DNA of 46,886 nucleotides from Pseudomonadota bacterium (GTDB taxonomy: Bacteria; Pseudomonadota; Alphaproteobacteria; Rhizobiales; Xanthobacteraceae), in assembly GCA_023386635.1 (NCBI GenBank), contig JAEWJH010000122.1, positions 1 through 46,886 on the forward strand. The letters are read 5' to 3'. Below the pieces are notes generated by a model that did no database searches, had not been told where the DNA came from, and saw only the letters and a list, made by a program, of their open reading frames with translations. Position numbers and translations under genes: made by a program. Below are positions 8,801 to 17,197 of this stretch, piece by piece. Each line of letters starts with the position of its first letter. Positions within the stretch are counted from its first letter, which is position 1.

Positions 8801-10582
8801 ATGACCGCGCAACGCCAGCCGATCGACGCCGTCACCGTCGAAGTGATCCGCAACGGTCTTCTCGCCATCACCGAGGAGATGAAGACCAACCTGATGCGCA
8901 CGGCCTACAACCTCATCATCTACGAGGCGCTCGACTTCACCGTCGGCCTGTTCACGGTGAAGGGCGAGACCATCTCCATCGGCCTCGGCCTGCCGATGTT
9001 CATCCGCGGCATGGCGGAGACGGTGAAGGCGAAGATCAAGCATTTCGGGCTGGAGAACATTCATCCCGGCGACATCCTCGTCACCAACGATGCCTACATC
9101 ACGGGCTCACATCTCAACCACTTCACCTTCACGCAGCCGGTCTATCATAACGGCGAGATCGTCGCGTTCTCGTGCTGCATGGCGCATTGGCTCGATGTCG
9201 GCGGCACGCTCGGGCAGGTGACCACGGACATCTTCTCCGAAGGCATCCAGATTCCGATCGTGAAGTACCAGAAGGCCGGCGTGGTCAATCAGGATCTCAT
9301 CGACATCATCGCCATGAACGTGCGTCTGCCGGAGCGCGCGCTCGGCGATCTGCGGGCGCAGATCACCGCGGTGACCACCGGCGAGCGGCGGTTCGGTGAG
9401 CTGGTGCGGCGCTACGGCAAGGACGCGGTGCTGGGCGCTGTCGCGGTGATCATGGACCATTCCGAGGCGATCGCCCGCGCCAACACCCGCAACATTCCCG
9501 ACGGCGTCTATGAGGCGGAGTCCTACATGGACGACGACGGCGTCGATATCGGTCAACGGATTCCGATCAAGGTGCGGGTGGAGAAAAGCGGCGACGAGAT
9601 GACCATCGATCTCTCCGACGTCAGCAAGCAGGTGCGCGGCTTCTATAATTCCGGCATCACCACCGGCATCGCCTGCGCGCAGGTGGCTTACAAGTGCCTG
9701 ACGACGCCGACCGACTATCCGGTCAACGACGGCAGTTTCCGGCCGCTGAAGGTGATCATGCCGATGGGGCGCGTCATCAGCGCGGAACGGCCGTTCCCGA
9801 TGCGCGTATGGATGACGTTTCCGATGACCGTCATCGACACGATTTTCAAGGCGCTGGCCAACGCGATTCCGGATCGTGTGATCGCCGGTCATCACGCTGA
9901 TCTCGTGTTCCCGAACATTCACGGCATCTCACCGACCGATGGGCGCTTGTTCATCGTCGGCATCGGGCCGCTCGGCGGCGGGTGGGGCGGCAAGCGTGCC
10001 GAGGATGGTGTGTCGGCGACGGTCTGCATGAACGACGGCGACACCCACAACAGTCCGTCGGAGCAACTCGAATCGAAATATCCGGTGTTGGTCGAGCGCT
10101 ATTCCCTGCGGGCGGATTCCGCCGGCGCCGGCAAGCATCGCGGCGGCCTCGGCGCGGAGATGGTGGTGCAGGCGCTGTCGCCGTTCGCGGTGACGACGCG
10201 TATCGATCGCGTGCATTGCAAGCCGTGGGGCTTGCATGGCGGCAAGGAAGCGGCCGGCAACGGCATCGGCATCCGCCGCAACGGCAACTGGGAAACGGAT
10301 ATGCCGAACGCCAAGATTTTCGGCGTGCGGCTGCGGCAGGGCGACGCCTATCTGATGCAATCGGGCGGCGGCGGCGGCTTCGGCTCACCGCTGGAGCGCG
10401 ATCCGGAGCAGGTGGCGCATGACGTGCGCGAAGGTTATGTGTCACCGGAGGCCGCGCATCAGGATTACGGCGTGGTGGTCACGCCGGAGGGCGGGCTCGA
10501 CCGCGAGGCGACGGAAGCGTTGCGGGCGCGGCTGCGTCAGGGAGGCTCGCCCGGTGAGGCATTCGAAGTAATCGCGGGTTGA
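8801..10582 (+). CDS. hyuB: Hydantoinase B / oxoprolinase B-type subunit (second copy)
   Basis: The 593-residue protein has full family length. It opens with PIDAVTVEVIRNGLLAITEEM, the HyuB N-terminal signature, then PGDILVTNDAYITGSHLNH and AHWLDVGGTLGQVTTDIFSEG. The C-terminal half has GKHRGGLGAEMVVQ and QSGGGGGFGSPLERDPEQV, the usual glycine-rich tail. Only two bases separate it from hyuA, and its stop overlaps the next start (TGATG), so the three genes are translationally coupled. Together with HyuA it should form the catalytic heteromer. Whether it hydrolyses or carboxylates its substrate is open. Confidence 0.92.
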   Translation: MTAQRQPIDAVTVEVIRNGLLAITEEMKTNLMRTAYNLIIYEALDFTVGLFTVKGETISIGLGLPMFIRGMAETVKAKIKHFGLENIHPGDILVTNDAYITGSHLNHFTFTQPVYHNGEIVAFSCCMAHWLDVGGTLGQVTTDIFSEGIQIPIVKYQKAGVVNQDLIDIIAMNVRLPERALGDLRAQITAVTTGERRFGELVRRYGKDAVLGAVAVIMDHSEAIARANTRNIPDGVYEAESYMDDDGVDIGQRIPIKVRVEKSGDEMTIDLSDVSKQVRGFYNSGITTGIACAQVAYKCLTTPTDYPVNDGSFRPLKVIMPMGRVISAERPFPMRVWMTFPMTVIDTIFKALANAIPDRVIAGHHADLVFPNIHGISPTDGRLFIVGIGPLGGGWGGKRAEDGVSATVCMNDGDTHNSPSEQLESKYPVLVERYSLRADSAGAGKHRGGLGAEMVVQALSPFAVTTRIDRVHCKPWGLHGGKEAAGNGIGIRRNGNWETDMPNAKIFGVRLRQGDAYLMQSGGGGGFGSPLERDPEQVAHDVREGYVSPEAAHQDYGVVVTPEGGLDREATEALRARLRQGGSPGEAFEVIAG

Positions 10583-11007
10583 TGGATGTGAGTGAACCGA
10601 TGGCAGCAGCGGGACAGACGCAGCGCGCCAATGAGGCGCGTGAGTTAGCGGCGCGCGAGCTGGCAGCGCTGTGGCAACGGATCGGCTCGCAGCATATCGG
10701 CGCGCAGGGCTGCGCGGCCTGCGGCTTTGGCGGGATGATGCTGCAGGCGTCGGATTTTGAGCTCGATATCGTCGAATTCGTCATCGGCGATGCCAGCAAG
10801 GCGAAGCGGCCGGAGGTCGAAGCCTTTATCGATCGGGTCGCGAAGCGCGGGCCGGATCGCTACAGCCTGCCGGCGCTGCTCGATGCCATTGCCACACAGC
10901 GTGATGGCGTTGCGTCGGACGATCTCGATTTCGTTCTGGCGCGGCTACGCACCACGCTGACCTCGATCGAAGCCGCGCACAACAGCGCGCGGTTTGTGTG
11001 TGATTAG
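10582..11007 (+). CDS. Small hypothetical protein coupled to hyuAB, Cys-containing
   Basis: This 141-residue protein starts at ATG 10582 inside the TGATG overlap with the hyuB stop, so it is almost surely made with HyuB. I do not recognise a family. The first half is helical and Ala/Arg-rich (ANEARELAARELAALWQRIG). A compact GAQGCAACGFGG stretch follows, with a CxxC pair that could bind a metal. The second half has DAIATQRDGVASDDLDFVLARLR. A third small subunit or a maturation factor for the HyuAB enzyme would fit, much as acetone carboxylases have a small gamma subunit, but no similarity to that subunit is visible. Function unknown. Confidence 0.75.
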   Translation: MDVSEPMAAAGQTQRANEARELAARELAALWQRIGSQHIGAQGCAACGFGGMMLQASDFELDIVEFVIGDASKAKRPEVEAFIDRVAKRGPDRYSLPALLDAIATQRDGVASDDLDFVLARLRTTLTSIEAAHNSARFVCD

Positions 11008-11103
11008 TTTGATCGAGTGGTTGTCACCGCGGTAGTGCGCTCCCTCCTCATGAAAAGGAGATGTAAGCCGGCCTGTTGCGTCGTTTCGGACTAAGGTTTG
11101 CTC

Positions 11104-12075
11104 TTACTTCACCTGGATGCCGGCCTTGGTGATGACATCGCGCCACATCGCGGTCTCGTCCGTGATGCGCTTCTGCAGCACCGTCGCACCGTCTGCCGCG
11201 ACGTCGACGCCGGCATCGCCCAGCTTCTTGCGCGTGTCCGGCGCGGTGAGCGCGGCAACGATCGCCTTCTCGATCTGCGCGCGCACCTCCGGCGGGGTCT
11301 TGGCCGGGGCCAGCACCGCGAACCAGGCGCTGGTGTCGAAATCCTTGAGCCCGGATTCCGCGAGCGTCGGCACGTCGGGAAGCTGCGGAGCGCGCTGCGC
11401 GGTGGTGACGGCGAGCGCGCGCAGCTTGCCGGCGCGTACCAGCGACAGCACCGACGGCAGATTGTCGAACATCACCTGCACATTGCCGGACAGCAGATCC
11501 TGCACCGCCGGCGCGCTGCCTTTGTACGGCACATGCAAGAGGTCGACGCCGGTGCGCTGCTTGAACAGTTCGCCGGTCACCTGGCCGTTGGAGCCGACGC
11601 CCTGCGAGGCGTAGCTGAGCTTGCCCGGTTCCTTCTTGGCGAGCGCGACCAGTTCCTGCACGGTCTTGGCCGGAACGTTCGGGTTCACCACCAGCACATT
11701 GGCGACGACGCCGGTGCGGGTGATCGGCGCGAGATCGGTCGCGACGTTGTAGGGCAGGTTGGAATAGAAGGTCGGGTTGAGCGTCAGCGCGCTCGAGGCG
11801 ACGGTCAGCAGCGTATGGCCATCCGGCGTGGCGTGGGTCACGGCGGTGACGCCGATGCCGCCGTTCGCGCCGGGGCGGTTTTCGACGATCACGCTCTTGC
11901 CCCAGATTTCCGAGAGCTTCTGCGCCAGCGAGCGGGCGATGATGTCGCTGGTGCCGCCGGCCTGATACGGCGAGACGAGCGACACCGTGCGCGCGGGAAA
12001 CTCCTGCGCGGTGGCGGGGGACGACAAAAGGGCAAGACCGGCCAGCAAAGAGCCGGTGAAGGCGGCAACGCGCAT
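11104..12075 (-). CDS. Tripartite tricarboxylate transporter receptor, Bug/TctC family (second copy)
   Basis: The protein is 323 residues, from ATG 12075 with GGAG six bases upstream. MRVAAFTGSLLAGLALLSSP and ATAQ form a plain Sec signal peptide. The mature part has the Bug hallmarks FPARTVSLVSPYQAGGTSDIIARSL, VENRPGANGGIGVTAV and LLHVPYKGSAPAVQDLLSGNVQ. It is convergent with the hyuAB operon and has no tctA/tctB partner here. It is a different protein from the receptor at 4516-5499. Its closeness to hyuAB suggests that it delivers the substrate of that enzyme, which is inference. Confidence 0.92.
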   Translation of the reverse strand: MRVAAFTGSLLAGLALLSSPATAQEFPARTVSLVSPYQAGGTSDIIARSLAQKLSEIWGKSVIVENRPGANGGIGVTAVTHATPDGHTLLTVASSALTLNPTFYSNLPYNVATDLAPITRTGVVANVLVVNPNVPAKTVQELVALAKKEPGKLSYASQGVGSNGQVTGELFKQRTGVDLLHVPYKGSAPAVQDLLSGNVQVMFDNLPSVLSLVRAGKLRALAVTTAQRAPQLPDVPTLAESGLKDFDTSAWFAVLAPAKTPPEVRAQIEKAIVAALTAPDTRKKLGDAGVDVAADGATVLQKRITDETAMWRDVITKAGIQVK

Positions 12076-12249
12076 CGTTCGCTCCAGACGCAAGAGAAAG
12101 GCTCGCGTAGTGTGGCCGACCCTCCCCCGCGAGGGAAGGGCACAGCCGATGCTGGCGCGCTGCGGCTGTGGATCGTCCCGGGATTTGATTGGTGGTGGCG
12201 TGCGCCTTCCGTTAGCCACGGCACATCGGTGCAAGATGGGGAGGGTTCG

Positions 12250-12750
12250 ATGGCACGTCGTCCTGTGATCGGGGTGATGGGGGCGGGCGATGCTGCGCGT
12301 CCGCAGGACATCGCCCTGGCGCGCGAACTCGGCGCCGCGGTGGCGCGCGAAGGCTGGGTGCTGCTCAGTGGCGGCCGCGATGCCGGCATCATGGATGCGG
12401 TCAATCAAGGCGCGCACGCAGCCGGCGGGCTCACCATCGGCGTGCTGCCGACAGCCGATACCAGTCATCTGTCGGATGCGGTGAACGTGGCGATCGTCAC
12501 CGGCATGGGCAGCGCGCGCAATGCCATCAACGTGCTGTCGAGCGACGTGGTGATCGCTTGCGGTGTCGGCGGCGCAGGCACAGCGTCCGAGATCGCGCTC
12601 GCTTTGAAGGCGAAGAGGCCGGTGATTCTGCTCAACGACAGCGAGGACAGCCGCCGCTACTTCGCCGGCATCGGCGGCACGCGCGTCAGCGCGGCGGAAA
12701 CGGTCGAGCAGGCGATTTCATTGGCGCGCGGCCTGCTGTCCGCGCGCTGA
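12250..12750 (+). CDS. SLOG/LOG-like Rossmann protein (TIGR00725-type)
   Basis: This 166-residue single-domain protein starts at ATG 12250 behind GGGGAGGG. It reads RRPVIGVMGAGDAARPQDIALARELGAAVAREG, then LLSGGRDAGIMDAVNQGAH, GLTIGVLP and GVGGAGTASEIALALKAKRPVILL. This is the SLOG superfamily pattern: a nucleotide-binding Rossmann fold with an SGG..GIM loop and a GGxGT loop. Lysine decarboxylase-like/LOG proteins hydrolyse nucleotide glycosidic bonds; the TIGR00725 branch has no firm function. The PGGxGTxxE motif of true LOG enzymes appears here as GGAGTASE, so catalysis is possible but unproven. It is divergent from the second tctC and convergent with dctM. Confidence 0.8.
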   Translation: MARRPVIGVMGAGDAARPQDIALARELGAAVAREGWVLLSGGRDAGIMDAVNQGAHAAGGLTIGVLPTADTSHLSDAVNVAIVTGMGSARNAINVLSSDVVIACGVGGAGTASEIALALKAKRPVILLNDSEDSRRYFAGIGGTRVSAAETVEQAISLARGLLSAR

Positions 12751-12769
12751 ACCATCGTGCGGGCCGGTC

Positions 12770-14050
12770 TCAGCGGGTGAGGGCGAGGATTCCCGTCGAG
12801 ATTTGCGGAACGTAGGTGATCAGGATCAGCACCAGCAGATTGGTCACGATGAATGGCCAAATGCCGCGCACGATCAACTCCACCGGCCGGCGCAGCGTGG
12901 ACGAGGCCACGAACAGGTCCAGTCCGAATGGCGGGGTGATCATGCCGATGCAGATATTCAGGCAGACGACGATGCCGAAATGCACCGGGTCGATGCCAAG
13001 CGAGGTCGCGACCGGGAAGAAGGTCGGGATCAGTACCAGCAGGATCGAATTCGGATCGATGAACATCCCCGCGATCAGCAGGACGACGTTCACGATCAGG
13101 AAGAAAACGATCCAGTCGACATTCCAGGCCGCGAAAAGTTGAGTGAAGAACGCCGGAACCTGCGCCAGCGTGATGAGGAACGACAACATCGATCCCATCG
13201 CCAGCAGGATGAAGATGACGACCACGGTGATGGCCGAACTCTCGGCAATCTCTCCCAGCACTTTGAAGCCGAACGAGCGGTAGATCACCATCTCGACCAG
13301 CAGCGCGTAGACCACGGCGACGGCGGCGGATTCGGTCGCGGTGAAGATGCCGCCATAGATGCCGCCGAGAATGATCGCCGGCATGCCCAGTGCGACCAGT
13401 CCGTCGCGCAGCGCGAGCAGCCGTTCGCTGCGGGTCGCGCGCGGAAAAACGCCGGCGCCGGTCCGCGTCGTCACGATCTGCACATAGATCATGAAGGCGA
13501 CGCCGAGCGTGATGCCGACGACGAGGCCGGCGGCGAACAGGTCGGCGATCGATGTGCCGGTCAGCCAGCCGTAGATGATGAGCGTGATGCTCGGCGGGAT
13601 CAGCAGCGCGCATTCGGCGCTGGAAGCGATCAGGCCGAGCGCGAATTTCTCGGGGTAGCGCGCTTTCAGCAGTTCGGGATGCAGCAGCCGGCCGAGCGCG
13701 GCGACCGTCGCCGGCGCCGATCCGCAGATCGCGCCGAAGCCCATGCAGGACACGACGGTCGTATGCCCTATCCCGCCTTTCACATGGCCGAGATTGGTTT
13801 TGACCAGATCCGTCAGCCGCTTGGCGATCGTGCCGCGCGCCATGATGTCGGCGGCGAAGATGAAGAACGGGATCGCCAGCAGCGTGGAGACGTTGACGCC
13901 GCCGAGCAGCTTCTGCCCCAGCGCGATCGGGGGGATCGACGGAAAGATGAAATACCACGCCAGCAGCGTCGGCACGCCCATGACGAGGAACATCTCGAAG
14001 CCGAGGACGAGAAGGATTGCCGCAACAACGCAGAGCAGGAGGACGGTCAT
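12770..14050 (-). CDS. dctM: TRAP transporter large permease DctM
   Basis: The 426-residue, strongly hydrophobic protein has about a dozen membrane segments. TRAP-M hallmarks are GFGAICGSAPATVAALG near residue 105 and a second conserved region ECALLIPPSITLIIYGWLTGTS. The C-terminal half has MFIDPNSILLVLIPTFFPVA and FGIVVCLNICIGMITPPFGLDLF, matching the inverted repeat of the transport domain. It forms the sodium- or proton-coupled channel with DctQ. It is the last gene of the dctP-dctQ-dctM unit, with a 12-base gap and a GGGGAA ribosome site after dctQ. The substrate is set by the DctP receptor. Confidence 0.95.
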   Translation of the reverse strand: MTVLLLCVVAAILLVLGFEMFLVMGVPTLLAWYFIFPSIPPIALGQKLLGGVNVSTLLAIPFFIFAADIMARGTIAKRLTDLVKTNLGHVKGGIGHTTVVSCMGFGAICGSAPATVAALGRLLHPELLKARYPEKFALGLIASSAECALLIPPSITLIIYGWLTGTSIADLFAAGLVVGITLGVAFMIYVQIVTTRTGAGVFPRATRSERLLALRDGLVALGMPAIILGGIYGGIFTATESAAVAVVYALLVEMVIYRSFGFKVLGEIAESSAITVVVIFILLAMGSMLSFLITLAQVPAFFTQLFAAWNVDWIVFFLIVNVVLLIAGMFIDPNSILLVLIPTFFPVATSLGIDPVHFGIVVCLNICIGMITPPFGLDLFVASSTLRRPVELIVRGIWPFIVTNLLVLILITYVPQISTGILALTR

Positions 14051-14062
14051 CGGGTGGTTCCC

Positions 14063-14572
14063 CTAGTGATCCTGAATCACGTCGCGAAGCAGGAACCGAT
14101 TCTGATATCCGACGAGTTCGAGCAGATAGCGCAGCGCCAGAAGCGCGAAGCCGATCGGTAGCGGCGCGTAAAGCCACAGCATGGTCGTGCCGAGCGTCGG
14201 GCTGATCTGGCCGCTGTTATAGATGAAGACCGCGAGATCGAAGCCGATTTTGGTGAAGATCAGACAGAACACGAGGCCAATGAGATTGATGGCCGTTTGA
14301 ATGATGCGCGCTGCCGGTGGCTGCATATGATCGAGCAGCGCGGTCATGGCGATGTGCCGGCGCCGCTCCAGCGCCAGGCCGAACCCGACGAAGACGAGCC
14401 AGGCGAGGCCGAACAGCGTCGCTTCGTCCATCCAGGCCAGTTCGGTGGCCAGTGTCGGGCTGAAATAGCGCACCACGACATTGACGAAATACATCAACGA
14501 CATCGCAACCATGACGACCGCGATGAAAATTCTTTCGACATTCCGGAGAATAGTCATTGCGACAGCCAGCAT
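14063..14572 (-). CDS. dctQ: TRAP transporter small permease DctQ
   Basis: This 169-residue protein has four predicted membrane helices, the normal DctQ layout. It starts MLAVAMTILRNVERIFIAVVMVAMSLMYFVNVVVRYF and contains ELAWMDEATLFGLAWLVFVGFGLALERRRHIAMT, the conserved central loop and helix of the family. It sits between the receptor and the large permease and is needed to assemble the membrane complex. A strong hairpin lies before it, after the receptor gene. Confidence 0.95.
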   Translation of the reverse strand: MLAVAMTILRNVERIFIAVVMVAMSLMYFVNVVVRYFSPTLATELAWMDEATLFGLAWLVFVGFGLALERRRHIAMTALLDHMQPPAARIIQTAINLIGLVFCLIFTKIGFDLAVFIYNSGQISPTLGTTMLWLYAPLPIGFALLALRYLLELVGYQNRFLLRDVIQDH

Positions 14573-14631
14573 GGCCGCCCCCTTTCGAATCCGTTATCGG
14601 ATCGCCCCGCGGCTACGCCGTCGCCTGATAG

Positions 14632-14662
14632 CAGCGCGCCCGGTGTTGAACCGGGCGCGCTG
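14632..14662. terminator. Intercistronic hairpin between dctP and dctQ
   Basis: CAGCGCGCCCGGT (14632-14644) and its exact reverse complement (14650-14662) leave a 5-base loop. The stem is 13 bp and nearly all GC. No U-run follows on the minus strand, so it is more likely an mRNA-stabilising or partial-stop element giving more receptor than permease, as in several binding-protein operons. Confidence 0.7.
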
Positions 14663-14669
14663 TCATCGG

Positions 14670-15698
14670 TCAGCCGCCGAGTTTCTTCAACTCGGCTTTA
14701 TAGAGGTCGATTGCTTTTTGACCCTCGCCGCCGGCGCGGGCGATGAAAGCCTGCTCGGACTTCGGCGTCATTGCCGCCTGCCAGGCCTTGGCATCCGCGT
14801 CGCTGAGGTTGCCGATTTCCGTCTTGCCCGAAGACTTGATGGTGTTCAGCGCGGCGACCTGCGCGTCGGCCTTCATCTTTTCCACCTCGGGGCGGATTTC
14901 GGTGAAAGCGTCGGTGATGATCTTGCGATGTCCTTCCGGCAGCGACTTCCACCATGCCGGGTTGAACAGCACGACGTCTTCCATCGCGCCATGCTCGGAC
15001 ACAACGAGGTGCTTCTGCACTTCGTAGAACTTCATGGTCGAGATCGTATCGAGCGGGTTTTCCTCGCCGTCGACGACCCCGGTCTGCAAGGCGGTGTAAA
15101 GCTCGCCGAACGGGATCGCGATGGCGCTCGCACCGACCGCGCCGAACTGCTCAATGAGGATGCGCGAATCCATCACGCGGAATTTCTGCCCGGTGAATTC
15201 CGACAGTTTGTCGATCGGCTTGTTCGAGGTGATGCTCTTGCGGCCGTTCGGCCAGAGCGCAATCGCGGTCAGTCCGCGGCTGGTGAAGGAATCGAGGACG
15301 AACTGGCCGAACGGCCCGGTGCGCAGCGCGTTGGCCTTGGCCGGGTCTTTCGGCAGCAGGAACGGGATGTCGAAAACCGAGACCACCGGATTGAAACCGC
15401 CGAGGAACGCGGCCGGCATCACCGTGCATTCCAGCGCGCCGAACTGCGTGCCTTCGATCATCTGGCGCGCATTGCCGAGCTGAGACGCCGGGAAGAGCTT
15501 GAACTCGACCTCGCCCTTGGTGCGCTCCTTCACCAGCGCCGCGACCTTCTCCAGACCGCGATGGCGGGGCTGGGTCGGGGATTCGAGATGCCCGATCTTG
15601 GCGGTGAATTTGGCGGACTGTGCTGATGCATGGGAGGCGGAAGCGGCAACGACGAATGCGCCGCTCGTGACTTTCAGAAATTGACGTCGTGAGGCCAT
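14670..15698 (-). CDS. dctP: TRAP transporter substrate-binding protein DctP
   Basis: The 342-residue receptor begins MASRRQFLKVTSGAFVVAAS, a good twin-arginine signal (SRRQFLK). The mature domain has KIGHLESPTQPRHRGLEKVAALV, LFPASQLGNARQMIEGTQFG and the family core FTGQKFRVMDSRILIEQFGAVGAS, including the Arg that usually contacts a carboxylate. A carboxylic acid ligand is therefore likely. It is the first gene of the TRAP operon and is preceded by a consensus-like promoter that overlaps an XRE-type operator. The same operator precedes the pyrK-pyrE operon, which hints at a pyrimidine-related acid such as orotate or dihydroorotate. Confidence 0.93.
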   Translation of the reverse strand: MASRRQFLKVTSGAFVVAASASHASAQSAKFTAKIGHLESPTQPRHRGLEKVAALVKERTKGEVEFKLFPASQLGNARQMIEGTQFGALECTVMPAAFLGGFNPVVSVFDIPFLLPKDPAKANALRTGPFGQFVLDSFTSRGLTAIALWPNGRKSITSNKPIDKLSEFTGQKFRVMDSRILIEQFGAVGASAIAIPFGELYTALQTGVVDGEENPLDTISTMKFYEVQKHLVVSEHGAMEDVVLFNPAWWKSLPEGHRKIITDAFTEIRPEVEKMKADAQVAALNTIKSSGKTEIGNLSDADAKAWQAAMTPKSEQAFIARAGGEGQKAIDLYKAELKKLGG

Positions 15699-15756
15699 GT
15701 GCGTGATCTCTCTTGAGGTGAGGAAGCGCGCTGCTCTCCCGGTGGTAAGCAGACTA

Positions 15757-15770
15757 TCTCAAATTTTAGA
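15757..15770. promoter_or_regulatory. Candidate XRE operator upstream of dctP
   Basis: TCTCAAATTTTAGA differs at one position from the perfect palindrome TCTCAAATTTGAGA. The same element occurs before the XRE gene (16735-16748) and before pyrK (17639-17652). It covers the -10 box of the dctP promoter, so binding here would be expected to repress. Confidence 0.75.
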
Positions 15771-15791
15771 CTAGCGCGGAAATGCTGTCAA
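15763..15791 (-). promoter_or_regulatory. dctP promoter
   Basis: Read on the minus strand: TTGACA (15791-15786), a 17-base spacer, then TAAAAT (15768-15763), about 65 bases before the dctP start. The -10 lies inside the XRE operator. Confidence 0.7.
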
Positions 15792-15830
15792 ACGGGCCGT
15801 TTTGGCGGCATCGAAAGGGTCGGTAGCCTG

Positions 15831-16715
15831 TTACAGCGGCGTGCGTTTCAGCAGCGCCTCCAGCGCGCGTGCGCCGGCCTCGCCTTTCTGCGAGCGATCC
15901 CATTGCTCGACGATGCTGTCCTTGAACATCCGCACCGCTTCCGGCGCCGACGTCGCCATGGCGATCCCGGCGGAAATGTTCGGATGATCGCCGAGCCGGT
16001 AAGGACTCATGGTGACGAAAGTGGCGTCGCTTTTCTCGAAGACCTGAAACGTCTGCTCGGCGGCGAAATTCTCGACCACGCCGATCTGGACGCCGATCGG
16101 CTGCTTTCGGAAGATCTCCACCAGCCGCTCCACCTCGCGCCGCGCCAGCGCCCGGCGCTTGCGCATCACCGCGGCGCCGAGATCGTAGCGGCCGATCAGC
16201 CCGGAGCGTAGAAACCGCTCGATGGTTTGCGTGTTGATGACGCTGACGACGGTCGGATTGCGCTTCGGCGTCGAGCCGCGCCGCTCCTTCAGCACCGACA
16301 GCACGCGCTCGACATAATCGGCAAACCACGCCCGATCTTCCGTCGCGGTGCCGTTGGATTCCAGCAGCATCGTGCGCAGATGGTCGACATATTCGTCGGA
16401 TAACAGCAGGAACGAGATCGGCGTGAAATTGCCGAGCACCTGGATGACGTTTTCCTCGAGCTGGCGCATGCGTTCGAAGAAGGCGACGGCGTTGTTGTAG
16501 TATTCGACGCCGACCCCCATCAGCGACGGCAGCGATACTTCGAGCAGTTCCGCGAGCTTCTCCAGCGTCTCGATCTTGACCAGTTCACCCTTTTCGAGAC
16601 GGTACAGCGCGGCTCTCGATACGCCGATCTTCTCGGCCATATCGGCGGCGGTGAAATTCTTGCCGAGGCGATAGGCGCGCAGCCGGTTGCCGATTTCCTG
16701 CCATTGCTCCGACAT
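15831..16715 (-). CDS. XRE-family transcriptional regulator of the TRAP/pyr modules
   Basis: The 294-residue protein has an N-terminal XRE/Cro helix-turn-helix (EIGNRLRAYRLGKNFTAADMAEKIGVSRAALYRLEKG, residues about 7-45). A larger C-terminal part of about 230 residues follows that I do not recognise (ERMRQLEENVIQVLGNF, GVQIGVVENFAAEQTFQVFEK); it probably senses a ligand or mediates oligomerisation. Its own gene, dctP and pyrK each have a near-identical 14-base palindrome upstream, which strongly suggests that it regulates all three, including itself. It lies between the transporter and the catabolic/salvage operon. Confidence 0.88.
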   Translation of the reverse strand: MSEQWQEIGNRLRAYRLGKNFTAADMAEKIGVSRAALYRLEKGELVKIETLEKLAELLEVSLPSLMGVGVEYYNNAVAFFERMRQLEENVIQVLGNFTPISFLLLSDEYVDHLRTMLLESNGTATEDRAWFADYVERVLSVLKERRGSTPKRNPTVVSVINTQTIERFLRSGLIGRYDLGAAVMRKRRALARREVERLVEIFRKQPIGVQIGVVENFAAEQTFQVFEKSDATFVTMSPYRLGDHPNISAGIAMATSAPEAVRMFKDSIVEQWDRSQKGEAGARALEALLKRTPL

Positions 16716-16734
16716 GCGCCGCCCGAACCGGAAG

Positions 16735-16748
16735 TCTCAAATTTGATA
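16735..16748. promoter_or_regulatory. Candidate XRE operator upstream of the regulator gene
   Basis: TCTCAAATTTGATA is one mismatch from TCTCAAATTTGAGA and lies 20-33 bases before the XRE start codon. This fits autoregulation. Confidence 0.75.
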
Positions 16749-17127
16749 CCGCACTGTGGAACAGGGGAGCTTGTTCTGCAAGGGCCGGATGTTGGTTGAT
16801 TTTGCGGCTGGGAGCGCGCCGAAACCCCGGAGATTCAATATTGGTCGATGAGCGACGTGCCCCGGTCGCGACGAGGCAGCGGACCAGTCCCGGTTGCGTC
16901 TTTAGCTTCGGCAAGCCCGCCGTCTCATTACTGATACTTTGGCACGCTTGTCGCGAGTCGAGTCGTCCGGGGCGTCATCCCGGCAAGGGCCGCGCAATAC
17001 TCGTTCGCAGTGCGGTCGTGCTGGCGTCGATCCTCTCCGGCGACGACATCGTCGCGACGGCGCTGCTCATTCCCGAGCGCAAGGGCGCGTCGCTGGCGTA
17101 AGACGCGACGCCGCACATACGAAAACG

Positions 17128-17156
17128 AAAGAGGAGCCGCGAGGCTCCTCTTTTTT
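17128..17156. terminator. Rho-independent terminator (bidirectional)
   Basis: The stem GAGGAGCC (17131-17138)/GGCTCCTC (17143-17150) with loop GCGA is followed by six T on the plus strand. On the minus strand a TTTCGTTTTC tract follows, so it can end the minus-strand gene at 17198-17503. No plus-strand gene clearly ends just before it. Confidence 0.8.
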
Positions 17157-17197
17157 GTCTTATGACAGATGGTCGGCAGGGATCACGCCGTCGCGGA

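Larger units (their letters stand above)
16716..17197. other. 482-bp intergenic region without a convincing gene
   Basis: The region holds the xre upstream site near 16735, a stretch of ordinary GC, a fragment resembling a dispersed repeat (GGGCGTCATCCCGGCAAGG near 16971), and a terminator at 17128-17156. A 101-codon reading frame ends at 17101 but has no clear ribosome site and no recognisable family. It may be a gene remnant. Confidence 0.5.

Noticed and set aside
12816..14161. Plus-strand open frames opposite dctM and dctQ
   Set aside because: They are dominated by Asp/Arg/Gln/His, the complement of hydrophobic membrane-protein codons, and are shadows.
16796..17101. 101-codon plus-strand frame before the terminator at 17128
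   Set aside because: No clear ribosome site, no family resemblance, and part of it overlaps repeat-like sequence. A remnant gene cannot be excluded.
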